Shown here piece after piece: positions 35,921 to 46,690 of a stretch of 64,000 bases of DNA. The translations under genes were made by a program, and so were the position numbers. Origin of the DNA: Glutinoglossum americanum (Eukaryota > Ascomycota > Geoglossomycetes > Geoglossales > Geoglossaceae); NCBI GenBank assembly GCA_020080175.1, contig JAGHQL010000084.1, positions 1-64,000 on the forward strand, given 5' to 3'. Below the pieces are notes generated by a model, which did not search any database, was not told where the DNA came from, and saw nothing but the letters and a program-made list of their open reading frames with translations. Positions within the stretch are counted from its first letter, which is position 1, and each line of letters starts with the position of its first letter.

Positions 35921-37567
35921 TTATCTCGGCGGAATGGCTTTGATTCGATGATCCCGAGCCGTTCTCATCACCATCGCCGGCTCTGGGGGAAGTACGCCCA
36001 GCGCTATCTCCTCCATGTGCTTTCCGACATGCATTGCAAATGCTCGCCTCGTAGGTGCTGAGGACACACAGAAGGGGCACACAAGGTCTTCGACTGACTG
36101 GGGTATCCTTTTCTCAGCTGCGACAATAAGGGCTTCCAATCTGGCATATCTATAGACATTTCCGTGGGTTTCGTTGATTTGTCGCTGGAAGTGGCCACTG
36201 TCACTGAAGACTCTTGGGCAATCGCTACAGGCCCAAGTCTTTTTAATGCGATGTTGAGAAAATTCGTGATCTGCCCATAGCTTTCTGGATGAGTATGTTG
36301 ATATACCGCCGGTGCAGTCTTGGAATGTACAAATATATGGTTCAAGATCTGTGAACACGTGTCTCCTGCATCTCGTCAACCAGAAGTTTATAGGTATAAA
36401 TGTACAAAGGGGGTCGTACTTCCAATCGACTCGGGACTTAACATTTTTGAGCTTGTCTCCACACACTGTGCAACGGAAAGATCCCCTCAAAGTTGCTCCC
36501 TCTGGTAGAGGAGGAACTTGAAGCCAATCACTCTCTCCTGGATCCTCCGAGAGTGCAGAAGTATATGTTGCTTGAGACGCAGTGTCTGCTCGGGCTGTTT
36601 TCGGAAAGGTGCGAAATGAATATATAGCTTCTGGGAGAGACGTTGCAGCTACTGTTGTTCCGAGACCAGAATCCTGATCCTGGGCGCCTTTTGGGATCAC
36701 TGGGAGTTCTGGGATAGCATCCTCTTCGCTCTTGAGGTAGCCCTCGTCGGAGCTATCATCAGGATTTCCACCCTTGGCATTTTCTAGTCTTTGTGTCACT
36801 CTTTGAAACCTCCACCAATTGGCCTCACCTAGCCGTTTCGCAAGCCCGATATCAATGCCTTCGTACCTGTCAATTACTCTCCTGCACCAGATCTCAGCTG
36901 GACCTGAGACCGTCGAGGACACTATGGGGCCAGCTTCTAGCTCCTTCGTGCTGGCGTCTGGGGCGGGGCGCTCTAGACATGGTGCTAGATCGATTAGGGA
37001 CCTAATGTAGGTACGTAGCTCCTCAATTATATCTCCAAGCGGATCACCAGATCCACTAAGGTCAGAGAAGTCGTCACTGCCGTCTAGTGACTCTGGGGGA
37101 TCATCTGAGTCTCCCCTAAAGCTCCCGATAAGAAATTCAACTTCCATCCGCTGAGTCTCCAATTTGGCATCGCTACTTTTAGGATCGGCCCAGGAAAAAA
37201 GACCTTTCACCAGATCGTTAGTCTAGCTTATGATATCAAGTGGGTCTGGGAGGTCACCACCTTTCTTTTTATCGCAGAGTATCTCGCCTATTTCGGACAT
37301 TAATGACAATATGCGGAGTCTGAGCCTGGTCGAGTGAGATAGAATTTTATCGAGTTGACCTTCGTATGGAAGTTATCCATCGCCCCAGAAGAAAAATTTC
37401 CCGAACACATCCCTCAGGTCACTCTTCTTTTGTTGGTCGAACTGATCTAGCACTGATATCCTTTGCAGGAGAGCCCAGAATAGGTCAACGCAATCTTTGA
37501 ATAGTCGGCCAACTGGACCGACCTCGCTTGATAGCCCCGCATCCATAGGAGAGAACTTTGTACTCAT
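35921..37567 (-). CDS. Fungal C2H2 zinc-finger protein, probably disrupted
   Basis: Belongs to a large fungal family with an N-terminal helical region and clustered C2H2 fingers near the C-terminus; the function is unknown. From the ATG at 37567 the frame runs MSTKFSPMDAGLSSEVG through DLFWALLQRISVLDQF and FGKFFFWGDG, the conserved FxxWGDG segment, to a TAA at 37375-37373. It then continues in the same frame with LPYEGQLDKILSHSTRLRL. A TAG at 37225 is removed by a good 57-bp intron (GTGGTG...ACTAAC...GAAAG). Fingers and Cys/His pairs follow: CTVCGDKLK, HVFTDLEPYICTFQDC, CSDCPRVFSD and CPFC...HVGKHMEEIALGVLP. After that point the coding pattern moves to another frame, by a frameshift or a 71-bp intron starting at GTACTT. 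The TAA is one C-to-T step from CAA. Confidence 0.6.
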
Positions 37568-37906
37568 CAGTGGAGGTGAGCGTCGGCTAAGATTGGTGCT
37601 TTATCGACGAGAGCTAATTATCCTTTATTCCTATGTAGGCCGAGGGGGAGTTAAAGATCTCCATAGATTGGTTGAGGTGAAATATTCTGCTTGCTGCACA
37701 CCCAGCGGAGATTTTGAGTGCTTTTTTCTTCTAGAAGCGGGGTATAATCTGATTGGCAAACTGTGGCGGCTACAGCCCTCTCCCGAGACTCTTGACAGAC
37801 GACACACGCAAGCCTTTGTCGAACTCGCTGGGCTTGGTCAAAGCCGCCTTTACCTCTTCCCATTTATGGCTAAGATCTGGCCATCTGCGGACGCTAGTAC
37901 TAGGTG
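37568..37906. promoter_or_regulatory. Divergent upstream region of zinc-finger and DUF7580 genes
   Basis: A 339-bp gap between two divergent start codons, so it should contain both promoters. No specific motif could be assigned. Confidence 0.4.
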
Positions 37907-39866
37907 ATGACGGGATTTGAAGTGGCCAGTGTGGTTTTGGGGGTTCTTCCTCTCATCGTGGCAATGATTGAGAACTACGAAAGGATAATTGATCCAATCA
38001 TAACTTATCGCAAGTACTCCAAAGCACTCAAGGCCTTCAGCATAGAGCTCGGTGTACAGAGGGATATTTTCCAGAATGAATGCGTCTGGTTGCTGTCCGA
38101 GCTTGTCGATGCACAAGAGCTTGAAGACATGCTAGAGGAACCCTCACATGCCCTCCGGTCCACCCTTCGCGATGACCTAGGTCTGAGTCGGGAATTCTCG
38201 CGACGGCTTGGTCAGTCATGCCAACAAATTCTATCTGTGCTCTAGTTGATTGAAGCAACTCTTGATCAAATTTACGAGGAGACCAGAGACCTCAGTGCCG
38301 GTTTGTCGAGGCCTGAGCGTACAAAAGTGAGGATATCCCATAATCCTATGACCAACCATCTTCACTAACTCCAAGTTTTGGTAGGCGGAGTCTATAGATT
38401 TTAAAGCCTGGCATCACCACCTTAGGCAAAAGGTCAAGCTCAGCTTCGGTAGACCTTCGCTCAATGAGAAGGTGAACGATTTGCGCCACCGCAACCAAGC
38501 ATTTCTTGCTATTTCGCGGCAGGTTGTTAGGTTCAATGGATACATGCAAAGCTCGGCTCAGGTGAAGCAGCCTATGCAGGTAGACCGAGACCTAGAGAAA
38601 TTACAGAAAATGCGGGCGGCTTCGCAGAGGCTCTATCAGGTCTTGACAAACCTGTGGTCTTGTCCGGAGCACACAGAGCACTCGGCAAATTTGCGACTTT
38701 GTTCTGGGACATCTGAATTGCCCGCGGAGCCCCCGTCTAAAATTAGTTTCGGCATTGCCGTTACATACTGGGGGATTGAGCAGCCTACGCTGCCTTCAGA
38801 GCCTCCTTTTCTGCTGGTGATCGAATCTACTGTGGACGAAGACGCAAGCACCACGGAGTCAGCTGGAAAAGCGCCGGAAGGAGAGATAGGGGGCGAAAAC
38901 CAAGCCCAGCTGCAAGGAGTCATCGATTCTTTGCAGTCCCTTGGGTGAAAATCTTTCGATCATCCAACAAAAGCGATCGGTCATAAGGAGGCCAAGCAGC
39001 GGAAGGGCGTGAAATTTGCGGGCCTTGAAACTGATGAGGATCGGACCGGGGGTGCGACCTTGGAGTCTAGGCAGAACCAGCCCCAATCCCCTCTCACGGA
39101 CCTATGTTCAGTTCCCGGACTATGCTTCTGCATCCAAGGGATCTCCAAAGTGGCATGTACGGATCGGCCCATGTGCGTGGGCTACTTAACTGCGCATGGG
39201 GCCGGAAGACATTCAGTGTATCGGCCCCGAGACGTACAATCAACTCTCAGCGGAGTGATGTCTCTATCAAGGGTTATCTCTAATCACCCCCGCCTATATA
39301 GCCTCCCAAAACCGGACAAGTGGAGATTAGCAGGATCATTAGCAATGGCCGTCCTCCAGTACCATTCTACCCCGTGGCTTCGAACCAATTGGAAAGCCGA
39401 CGACATATTATTCTTCGGCATCGATGACCCGGAACATCCGGGATCATCACGATCGCCACACCTACGCCTCCTGAGGCGGTCGAAGGGCAAACAGGCACTG
39501 TACGCCACCGCAGAAGACATATGGGTAAAAAACGAGACGCTGTTCGGACTCGGAGTGATCCTCCTCGAACTCGAGTTCGAAGCTTCACTAGAGGCCATCA
39601 TCCGTGAGTTTAAACTAGACGGCATACCTCAATCCCCGGACGCACCGCTAGCCCACCAACTCCTCATACCCAAGTGTCGTGCAGGGCAGCAGATGGGCAC
39701 CGCATATGGCCGGATCGTGCGGATGTGTTTGGACTGCGATTTCGGCCTGGGACTCGACAGCTATTCGCTCGAAGACCCACGACTGCAGAAGCTCTTTTAT
39801 TCGCAGATTGTACGGCAGTTTGAGGATGGGATGCCGGATTACGCGAAGATATGGCCGGACACCTGA
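37907..39866 (+). pseudogene. DUF7580-type protein, interrupted by in-frame stops
   Basis: Resembles fungal DUF7580 proteins, often found in NLR-rich regions; the role is unknown. Exons 37907-38326 and 38385-39866 join in phase 0 across a 58-bp intron with CACTAAC. The N-terminus MTGFEVASVVLGVLPLIVAM is the usual opening, followed by YRKYSKALKAFSIELGVQRD. The C-terminal half keeps a kinase-like layout: LAGSLAMAVLQYHSTPWL, then FGLGVILLELEFEASL, the segment corresponding to a pseudokinase F-helix. Length (about 633 codons) is normal. Two in-frame stops, TAG at 38243-38245 and TGA at 38946-38948, interrupt it; neither can be removed by an intron of matching phase that I could find. Both are explicable by C-to-T from CAG or CGA. 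Confidence 0.65.
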
Positions 39867-41137
39867 ACGGTGCTCCTTATTTCGGTGTTGTCTGTGGGTT
39901 AAAGTTGATGCGGCGGTGAAGGCGGCGTGGGAGTTTGGTGAGCGGTGGATAAGCGGTGATTGATTGATCGATTTGGGAGGGTGAAAGTGGGAGATGAGGC
40001 TCTCAATACGCTAAGGCTAAACGAAATGAGCAAGACCTTACGCTCACACCATTGGTGACGCATGACGTCATAGATATAATAGGGGGTCTTCCCTTGGCGT
40101 TTATCCAACAATCCATTGGGAAGGGTCCAATGCGCCATGTCTATCCGAGCGCAAAGACTCTCAACTAGCAATGAAGCCCTTTCGGCGAGCACTTTCCCCG
40201 ATTCGATATAGTCAGAGGAGATTGGGCATTGCATCCACAGGATCTAAACGAGCACTACCCACCAACACCCGGCGAGCGGGGCGAAGACAAGAAACTCCCT
40301 GGGTGAAACCCCCCAAATGGAGGGGATCCTGATCCCCCATCTCTTGGAGAAACGTCCGCCGCCATACGATCCCCTCCGAATAAGGCTTAGCTAAAAGCGG
40401 CCTTAGTGTTTTCGTGGTTCGGGAGAGGCCGCTTTTAGCCTTTATGGGCGCATATGCGCGAGTGCCTTGGCTGTAACGCGTTATGCATACGTAATAGCGG
40501 TCTATCTGGCATATCCAGTTGCTTTGGGTAGGGTTTAGCTGTTTAGACGGGGTAGTGGTGATGGAGGTGGAGTGAATCGCCATTAGAGTGGGCCAAGGTC
40601 ACATTACCGAGCTGTTCAGGGCTCCTTGGGCGTTAGTTAGTTGTAAGCGGAAGTCTCTGGTCTCTGTCTGTGGTTTGGCAACAGGCTGCCTTGGGTGGAA
40701 TCCGCGGTATCGTGGTTATCTCGTTTTGAACTCGGAATCTTGACTTGGCTTATTTACTGATGTTACGTGACGCATAACTGAGCGTTCGGATATAGTAGCA
40801 CAGGTGTTGTACCGCACCTTGCTGGCTTAGGATTGCGAAGGGGTGATAGAGTCCGCAAATGGCGGGCCTCTTGTCTACCGCCTTGCAATACCGGGAGCGT
40901 GCCACCCACGCCAGGGTATCTCTCGAGCCCTCCGCACTATATTCTACAAGATATGGTAACTCCTGATGAACGAGCAACCGCAGTACCAGACCTTCCGCCT
41001 GCTTGCTCGTATTGTAGATGATATGGCATCCTTGTATTAATGCTAGGAGAAAAGATTATAGTGCTAACAGATCTCCAAGCCAAACCTTTAGACAAACCGC
41101 AAAGACGGAAGCCTTCGAACTCACCACTTACTCAAGC
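39867..41137. other. Intergenic with an inverted repeat
   Basis: About 1.3 kb. Minus-strand frames at 39899-40234 and 40212-40583 are not recognised. A hairpin at 40390-40439 is listed separately. Confidence 0.4.
40390..40439. repeat. Perfect 14-bp inverted repeat
   Basis: Arms GCTAAAAGCGGCCT (40390-40403) and AGGCCGCTTTTAGC (40426-40439) are exact complements separated by 22 bases. Possible terminator-like hairpin or the remains of a small DNA transposon; no flanking target-site duplication was identified. Confidence 0.6.
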
Positions 41138-41591
41138 TTAAATTGAACTTTGGTTAGTTTGCCTATGTAGGATTTCCGCCTTGGACGCCGAACGCCGATT
41201 TATGAGCGGGGTTGGCTGAATTTGGTAAGGCGGAGGAACTGTATGTGAACCTAGAAAGGTGGCGGAGGGGAAAGTGAAGCGGGAAGAGATTTTCCAAGGG
41301 CTTGAAGGAGAATTCATATCTGAGTCCTTCAGAAACGATACTGCCCGTCCGGGCTGATCCTCGGCTCCACCACTCAGCAGCTGCTGCACCATTTCCTTGT
41401 CCCCCTTGTAGAGTGCTCGGTCCAGCGCGGTCATTCCAGTGGAGCTCTTCACGTTGACGTCAGCCCCCTTCTCTAGCAATAGCTTTACGATGGCCTCTTG
41501 TTTATCTCGCTGTGCCGGCGCTGCCTTGGATGACAGTAGCCTCCGTGGCAAAATTGATACCGCTAATACTCACTCTGTCCTCCTGGTTCAT
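41138..41591 (-). CDS. Small ankyrin-repeat protein
   Basis: A 134-residue protein on the minus strand: exons 41591-41574 and 41524-41138, joined in phase 0 across a 49-bp intron (GTGAGT...CCAAG). The start exon encodes MNQEDR. One full ankyrin repeat and part of a second are visible (AIVKLLLEKGADVNVKSSTG, MTALDRALYKGDKEMVQQLL), followed by a tail with no recognised domain. Probably a protein-protein interaction module, possibly left over from a longer NLR ankyrin tail. It is divergent from the dehydrogenase downstream. Confidence 0.5.
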
Positions 41592-42155
41592 GCTGAGGCA
41601 TTTGGGACGTGGTAAAGGCTCGAACGAAGTAAGGCTTCTACAAAGTGCAGACTAGTAGTCTAAGTTAACCTGATCTTGTCTATATATGGCGGGTTTAAGT
41701 TCATCAAGAAAGCTCTGTAGTGAAGTGGGGTAAGTTGCAGCTAGCCCATTTGTCAACCCATCTCTAACCGGTAGGATGAGGGGAGAAGCACTAACATCCT
41801 GCGACCACACCTGGTGTACTAGGATTTGCGGGGCGGCATATAAGATGCACGTCGCGTCTCCTCCTTAGGGATACTGCCCGTTCTGCGACCCTGGTAATAT
41901 CTGTACCTCTGTGTCGCTATGGTTTTCTAACCCTAAACCATATGGTCACATGCGGAGTTCACTTCTGTTAGGTCGGTAGAAAACATGTATTATTCAGAGT
42001 GGTGTTGTTTGTTGTGTATATCTAATAAGAAAAACGAAAACTTTTAGAATTGCAACGGCTCGGCGAATTTACACGAGGGTTTGCTCTCAATAGTCACATC
42101 TGCTACCTCGGCTCCAACAACTTCTTCCACTCCACCGATACCATCCTACAAAACC
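41592..42155. promoter_or_regulatory. Divergent upstream region
   Basis: A 564-bp gap between the ankyrin gene (minus) and the first dehydrogenase (plus). No gene seen; it presumably holds both promoters. Confidence 0.35.
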
Positions 42156-43197
42156 ATGACGACTCCAGCCACTAAAACCAGCATCCTCCTCACAGGTGCC
42201 AACGGCTCCCTAGGCACCTATACCGCCCTCCAAATCGCAAAACACCACCCCATATCCCACCACCTCATTCTCGCCGCGCGCAACCCTACCGATGTCAACT
42301 CAAAGAATCTTACTGCATTGCTCGATGCACTGGGGAATGGAGTGACGTACGCCTTCTTTGCGCTTGACCTTGCGTCCCTAGCGTCAACCCGTGCCTTCGT
42401 CGCGGAACTGAGATCACAACTTGAGACCGGCGTCATCCCTCCGCTTCACGCAATCATCAATTGCGCCGCGCGTGTAGCCTTCACGCCTGAACCGTACACG
42501 GTAGATGGATTTCATCCCATCTATCAAATCAACTACCTAGCTCCTTGGGTCTTGACGACTGGGCTAGTGGGGAACTTGGTCGAGGGGAAAGGGATGGTGG
42601 TGAATGTTACCAGTTCTGCAAGGGGAATGGGGGGAGTGGGGTATTTTGATGATGAGGGGATTGCAAAGGGAGAGCCTGGGGAGGTGACGAAGGAGGAAGG
42701 GTCACTGGGGGGGCTTACGACTTATGGGAGCGCGAAGTTGATGATGGTGGGGTTTGGGTTCGAATTGAGAAGGCGGTTGGTCGGGGCATGTGGAGAGCTA
42801 CTACTCCTTTCATAAACACCAGCATTGCTAACCCACCCAGGCACACCCGGGAAAAACACCCCCCTCAATCATCCTCTTCGACCCCGGAACAATCTCCAGC
42901 GTCTCCCGTGCCTCGACTCACAAACCTCTCCTCCTCCGTCTTATCATCCACATGGTCTCCACCATCGCGCCCATTGCACGACTCCTCGGTACCCGCTCCC
43001 TCTTCCATGATGTAGAGGTTCCCGCGAACGCGCTCTGCAAATTGGTCTGTGAGGCTGAGCTTGGGGGCGGGAGAACTGGGTTGTGGTATTTAGGGGATGA
43101 GATTGTTGGGGGGAAGGAGGAGGTTGGGGAGGAGGATGCGAGGCGTTGTTGGGAGAGGACTGTGGGAGTTTTGGGAATGGAGGAGATGAGCGTCTGA
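42156..43197 (+). CDS. Short-chain dehydrogenase/reductase
   Basis: Predicted NAD(P)-dependent oxidoreductase with a Rossmann fold; the substrate is unknown. Cofactor motif TGANGSLG at residues 13-20, then NCAA, active-site Ser in NVTSSARG and the catalytic pair in YGSAK (Tyr190, Lys194). Exon 2 is 42841-43197, encoding SIILFDPGTISSVSRA and a helical C-terminus. Exon 1 ends at 42779 (GT donor GTCGGG, 326 residues) or at 42785 (GC donor GCATGT, 328 residues); both are phase 0, and the intron has a TGCTAAC branch site. The start is the ATG of MTTPATKTS; the frame is open 25 codons further upstream without another ATG. A second dehydrogenase follows 650 bp downstream on the same strand. Confidence 0.85.
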
Positions 43198-43841
43198 AGG
43201 CTAAGTGGTAGATAGATGGCTCGCATAACAGAACACAGCACATAGTGTGACTAGTTAACTGCGGGCAGAATATATAAATACACCCACTCCAAAATTATAT
43301 AGTCTAGTCACCCCCTATCCGGTTCTTCCTAGATAGAACCGCTAGGTCTTTGGATCCTGGACTGCGCGTATCGCTTCTGAGACACAAACTTAGTTTGGCA
43401 GCATCATAACCATTGAAGGCTAGGCGTGGAATAGATAACAAGGACTAGAAAGGAGCGCAAGGCAGAATAGCAAGAAAGTAAGCATGAACTTAGGCTTTGC
43501 TGAGATAAATTACAAAGTGGGGCTAAAACAAAGAGAGGTGAGCGTGGTAACATGCTAAATTAAGGCGAAGTGAGTGTTTCCGGTCTAACGGAGATATGGT
43601 CACGGTGCCATTGGGGGCACCGGGTGGTTCGAATACAGCCAAACCAACGCGACATCAGTCGAGCTGCTAGGAATTAAGTCAGAGTAACCCATATCCACCT
43701 TTTCAAATTCTCCCAACTCTCTACTTTGGGCGGCTTGACCATTCTTGCCCACGGTCACGTGGCGACTGCTTTCAATCACGTCATCGACCCGATCAGCACC
43801 CCTCCGAGTCCAAGCCCACCACATCGCCCTCCACGAACACC
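43198..43841. other. Intergenic between the two dehydrogenases
   Basis: A 644-bp spacer with no supported gene; likely the 3' end of the first gene and the promoter of the second. Confidence 0.45.
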
Positions 43842-44816
43842 ATGCCCACTATTCTCATCATCGGCGCCACCCGCGGCCTCGGCTCCGCCCTCCTATCCGC
43901 CTACGCCGCCCACCCCACAAACACCATCTACGGCACCACGCGATCCCCCACCGCCCCGCCCTCCCCCCCCTCGAACACGCACTGGATCCCCTCCATCGAC
44001 CTCCTCCTCCCCACCGCCGCCTCAGCCATCGCCTCCGCCATCCCCAAAACCCACCCGATCGACATCCTCATAATCTCCGCCGGGATATTCCCCAAAGAGT
44101 CGCTCGGCGCCGTGGACTGGGAGGGCGAGGTCAAGACGTACACGACGAGCGCGATCGCGCCGGTCTTCATCGTGCACGAGCTCGTGGGGGCGGGGCTGCT
44201 GGGGGGGGGCGCGAAGGTGGTGCTGGTCGGGAGCGAGGCGGGGAGCGTTGCGCTCAGGCACGAGAAGGAGGGCGGGGGGAACTACGCGCACCATGGGAGC
44301 AAGGCGGCGGTTAGCATGGTGGGGAAGCTGCTGAGTTTGGATCTGAAGGACAGGGGGGTGGCGGTGGGGGTGGTGCATGTATGTATCCCGCTGCCGGCTG
44401 CGGTGGGGTGGTGGGGGGGTTGGGCTGATTGGAGGGTAGCCCGGCTTCATGCGCACGGACATGACGAAGGGAGTTGGGTTTGACCAGTATTATGAGTCTG
44501 GTGGCGGTAAGCTTGAGCCGAAACTAAACCGTTCTGTTTCCCCCTCCGCCTCCCTCTGACAGTGGGGTTTCTAGCCGTAACGCCCGCAGAAGCAGCAGCT
44601 TCGCTTGTGGCTTTCATCGAGACGTTCGATATGTCGAAGACGGGGCAGTTCTGGGCTCCCAGAGGGCCTCGGTGCGTTTCCGTGTTGTCCTTGCTTGATG
44701 GCCGGGGCGCCTTTAGATAGTTTACTGACTTGGTATTGTGTGTTGATAGGGATATTGGCACCGCGGAGGCGGTTATGGGGACCGATTTGCCGACGCCGTT
44801 GCAGTTGCCTTGGTAG
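43842..44816 (+). CDS. Short-chain dehydrogenase/reductase, second copy type
   Basis: Predicted NAD(P)-dependent oxidoreductase, not closely similar to its neighbour. Exons 43842-44378, 44440-44506, 44563-44671 and 44750-44816, introns of 61, 56 and 78 bp, all in phase; 259 residues. Cofactor motif IGATRGLG is at residues 7-14, then ILIISAG. The strand with Ser is VVLVGSEAGS. At the catalytic YxxxK position the sequence is HHGSK, so the usual Tyr is His. A Tyr lies three residues before that His, in NYAHHGSK. After exon 1 the spliced PGFMRTDMTKGVGFDQYY matches the PGxxxT strand of the family. The C-terminus ends LPTPLQLPW. The function is unknown. Confidence 0.87.
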
Positions 44817-46013
44817 CTATATTTGCTGGGCAGAGTGGCAAAAGGTGGTGATAGGGTATCCTTTGCTTGCCTCACTTCCCCATCCTAGTCTTCAGGACCT
44901 TCCTTTCTGCGATAGATACGTAGATGCACAGCTAACCACCCACCCGATATTTTGTACGGGGACGAGAGGGCAAGGTAGCTATCCTATGAATGCATGTATC
45001 TTGGCTGCCCATTAGCTGCCTGCCGCTGGATCCCCTTAGAACATAAATAGCCTAGAGAAGCAAGATAGGCAACTATTCCTATCCCCATGGCGCTTGCCTG
45101 GGCACTGTTCCCGCCGAGGTCGACTCTAACGGCTACCCCCAGGAGCTCGATTCCAGGGTCCTCCTGGTTTGGTTGCTAAATTTATCTACCCCGTCACCTA
45201 TATCGGAATTCTTCGATCCGGTTTGCATGCACCTATCTACAGATGTTTCGGGTTAAAGGCGGACTGTGGGGGCCACGGCCACAAGTCTTCGCCGACTGTC
45301 GCATCTGACTTGACGTCTACTTGGCATAGTAAGTAGATGCTATATAAGTCGAGTTGGTAGAAAGCATCAATCTGCCGAAGTATAGGCGGGAGAGGTACTG
45401 CCATGTCATGTTTCTTTGTTTATTGTGAGTTCTTTCATGAGCCAATGGTCTTTCGGTTACCCTTGGCATTTGATGCTGTAGCCAATGGTCTTTCGGTTAC
45501 CCTTGGCATTTGGTGCTGTAGCCAATTGTCTTTCGGTTACCCTTGGCACTCGATCCTGCAGCCAATTGTCTTTTGGTTACATTATCGCTCGGCCGTCAAA
45601 CAGTGACCAAAAGTCCCATCAAAAAGACTGCTGAATGCCACCCCAACGCGATGTAATTATTGCAATTCTTGATATTTTTTAATTCTGATCGCTGCAATCG
45701 TTTCGCCATGTCTGAGATATGAACCTACCCAATTTTCACCATAAGTTTTGCGTTGCGTTGCGCGTCGGACTTTCGCCAAGACTTCTGGCCTAAAAAGTCG
45801 CTCGGTTCACTATACGTCCGCAGTTCTCGTAGTCCACCCAGGAATCGTGGTGGATTACGGGCCCGGAGGCCTGTATAGTCAACGGGGCGACGTCGCAAGC
45901 GATCTATACAGGGTTCACCATGCGGGACAAGGCGCTCCTTTGACTTCTCCCCATCCGGCTCGATCTTCCCCTTGATATAGACCCTGGCAACTGGTTGCGG
46001 GTTCCGAGCTCTT
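44817..46013. other. Intergenic with a 40-bp tandem repeat
   Basis: No supported gene. The tandem repeat at 45441-45580 is listed separately. Confidence 0.45.
45441..45580 (+). repeat. 40-bp tandem repeat, 3.5 copies
   Basis: Units start at 45441, 45481 and 45521 with a half unit at 45561; each begins GCCAATGGTCTTTCGGTTAC or a one-to-two-base variant. The first two units differ by a single base; later ones diverge more. A minisatellite with no visible function. Confidence 0.9.
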
Positions 46014-46690
46014 CTATCCGCGTTGCTCTAGCTGCTTAGCCCATTCGTGAAGGTGGTGGTGGAAGCCCTTGGCCATGACTGTGCATCCGTTGGTGTCCTC
46101 ATCATCCAGAGAAAGGCTACCAGCCAGCCCGTTACCGCCTTGCCCGTTAGCTAGGTAAGCCTTTGACTCTAGGTCTAGATGCAGGAAACCCGTGGGCTCA
46201 CCCCCACAACCTGTGTCCTTGGTGACGTATGGACAGCCGCCAGAGTTTGTCGGGTCGAGCCGCCGCCGTCAGGGCATACCATACAGGGTCCTGTCTAACG
46301 AGTTGTTGTATTAAGCTATAGTACATGTTCCGAAGCCAACCTAGTCAAGAGGTTCCCGCCGGCGTACGATGGTGATGTCGATAAACGCCAAACTCGATAT
46401 TGATCTCCTCCCGCAGGTTATCCAGGTAAGAGAAGACCCCTAGCGCATTAACGGTCCCATCGTTCTTCCGGGCTTACCAGCTACCCAATCCCGCAAACCG
46501 CTTGAAGATCTGGACTTCCTCAAAGTCGAAGACCAGCTTCTGCAGATTAGCATGCTGGAACACACTTAGTAGGTCCTTCGGGAATGGCAGGCAGTCTGTC
46601 TCGGCGGAACCAATCTTCTTTCTGACCCTGAGCCTCTTCAAGTTAAATCTATACCGGTTTCAATCGGCAGCAGATAATCTCCCGTGATTT
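46014..46690 (-). pseudogene. Degraded gene of unknown family
   Basis: The minus strand has coding-like segments such as DLLSVFQHANLQKLVFDF, YSLIQQLVRQDPVWYALTA and VTKDTGCGGEPTGFLHLDL, ending MAKGFHHHLHEWAKQLEQRG before a TAG at 46016-46014. The segments lie in different frames with stops between them and only some could be joined by introns, so this is either a decayed gene or one with exons I cannot resolve. The family is not recognised. Confidence 0.35.

Noticed and set aside
37223-37225. In-frame TAG in the zinc-finger gene as a second nonsense codon
   Set aside because: A 57-bp intron with an ACTAAC branch site and matching phase removes it.
43610-43640. GGTTCGAAT segment resembling a tRNA T-arm
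   Set aside because: No matching acceptor, D or anticodon arms around it.
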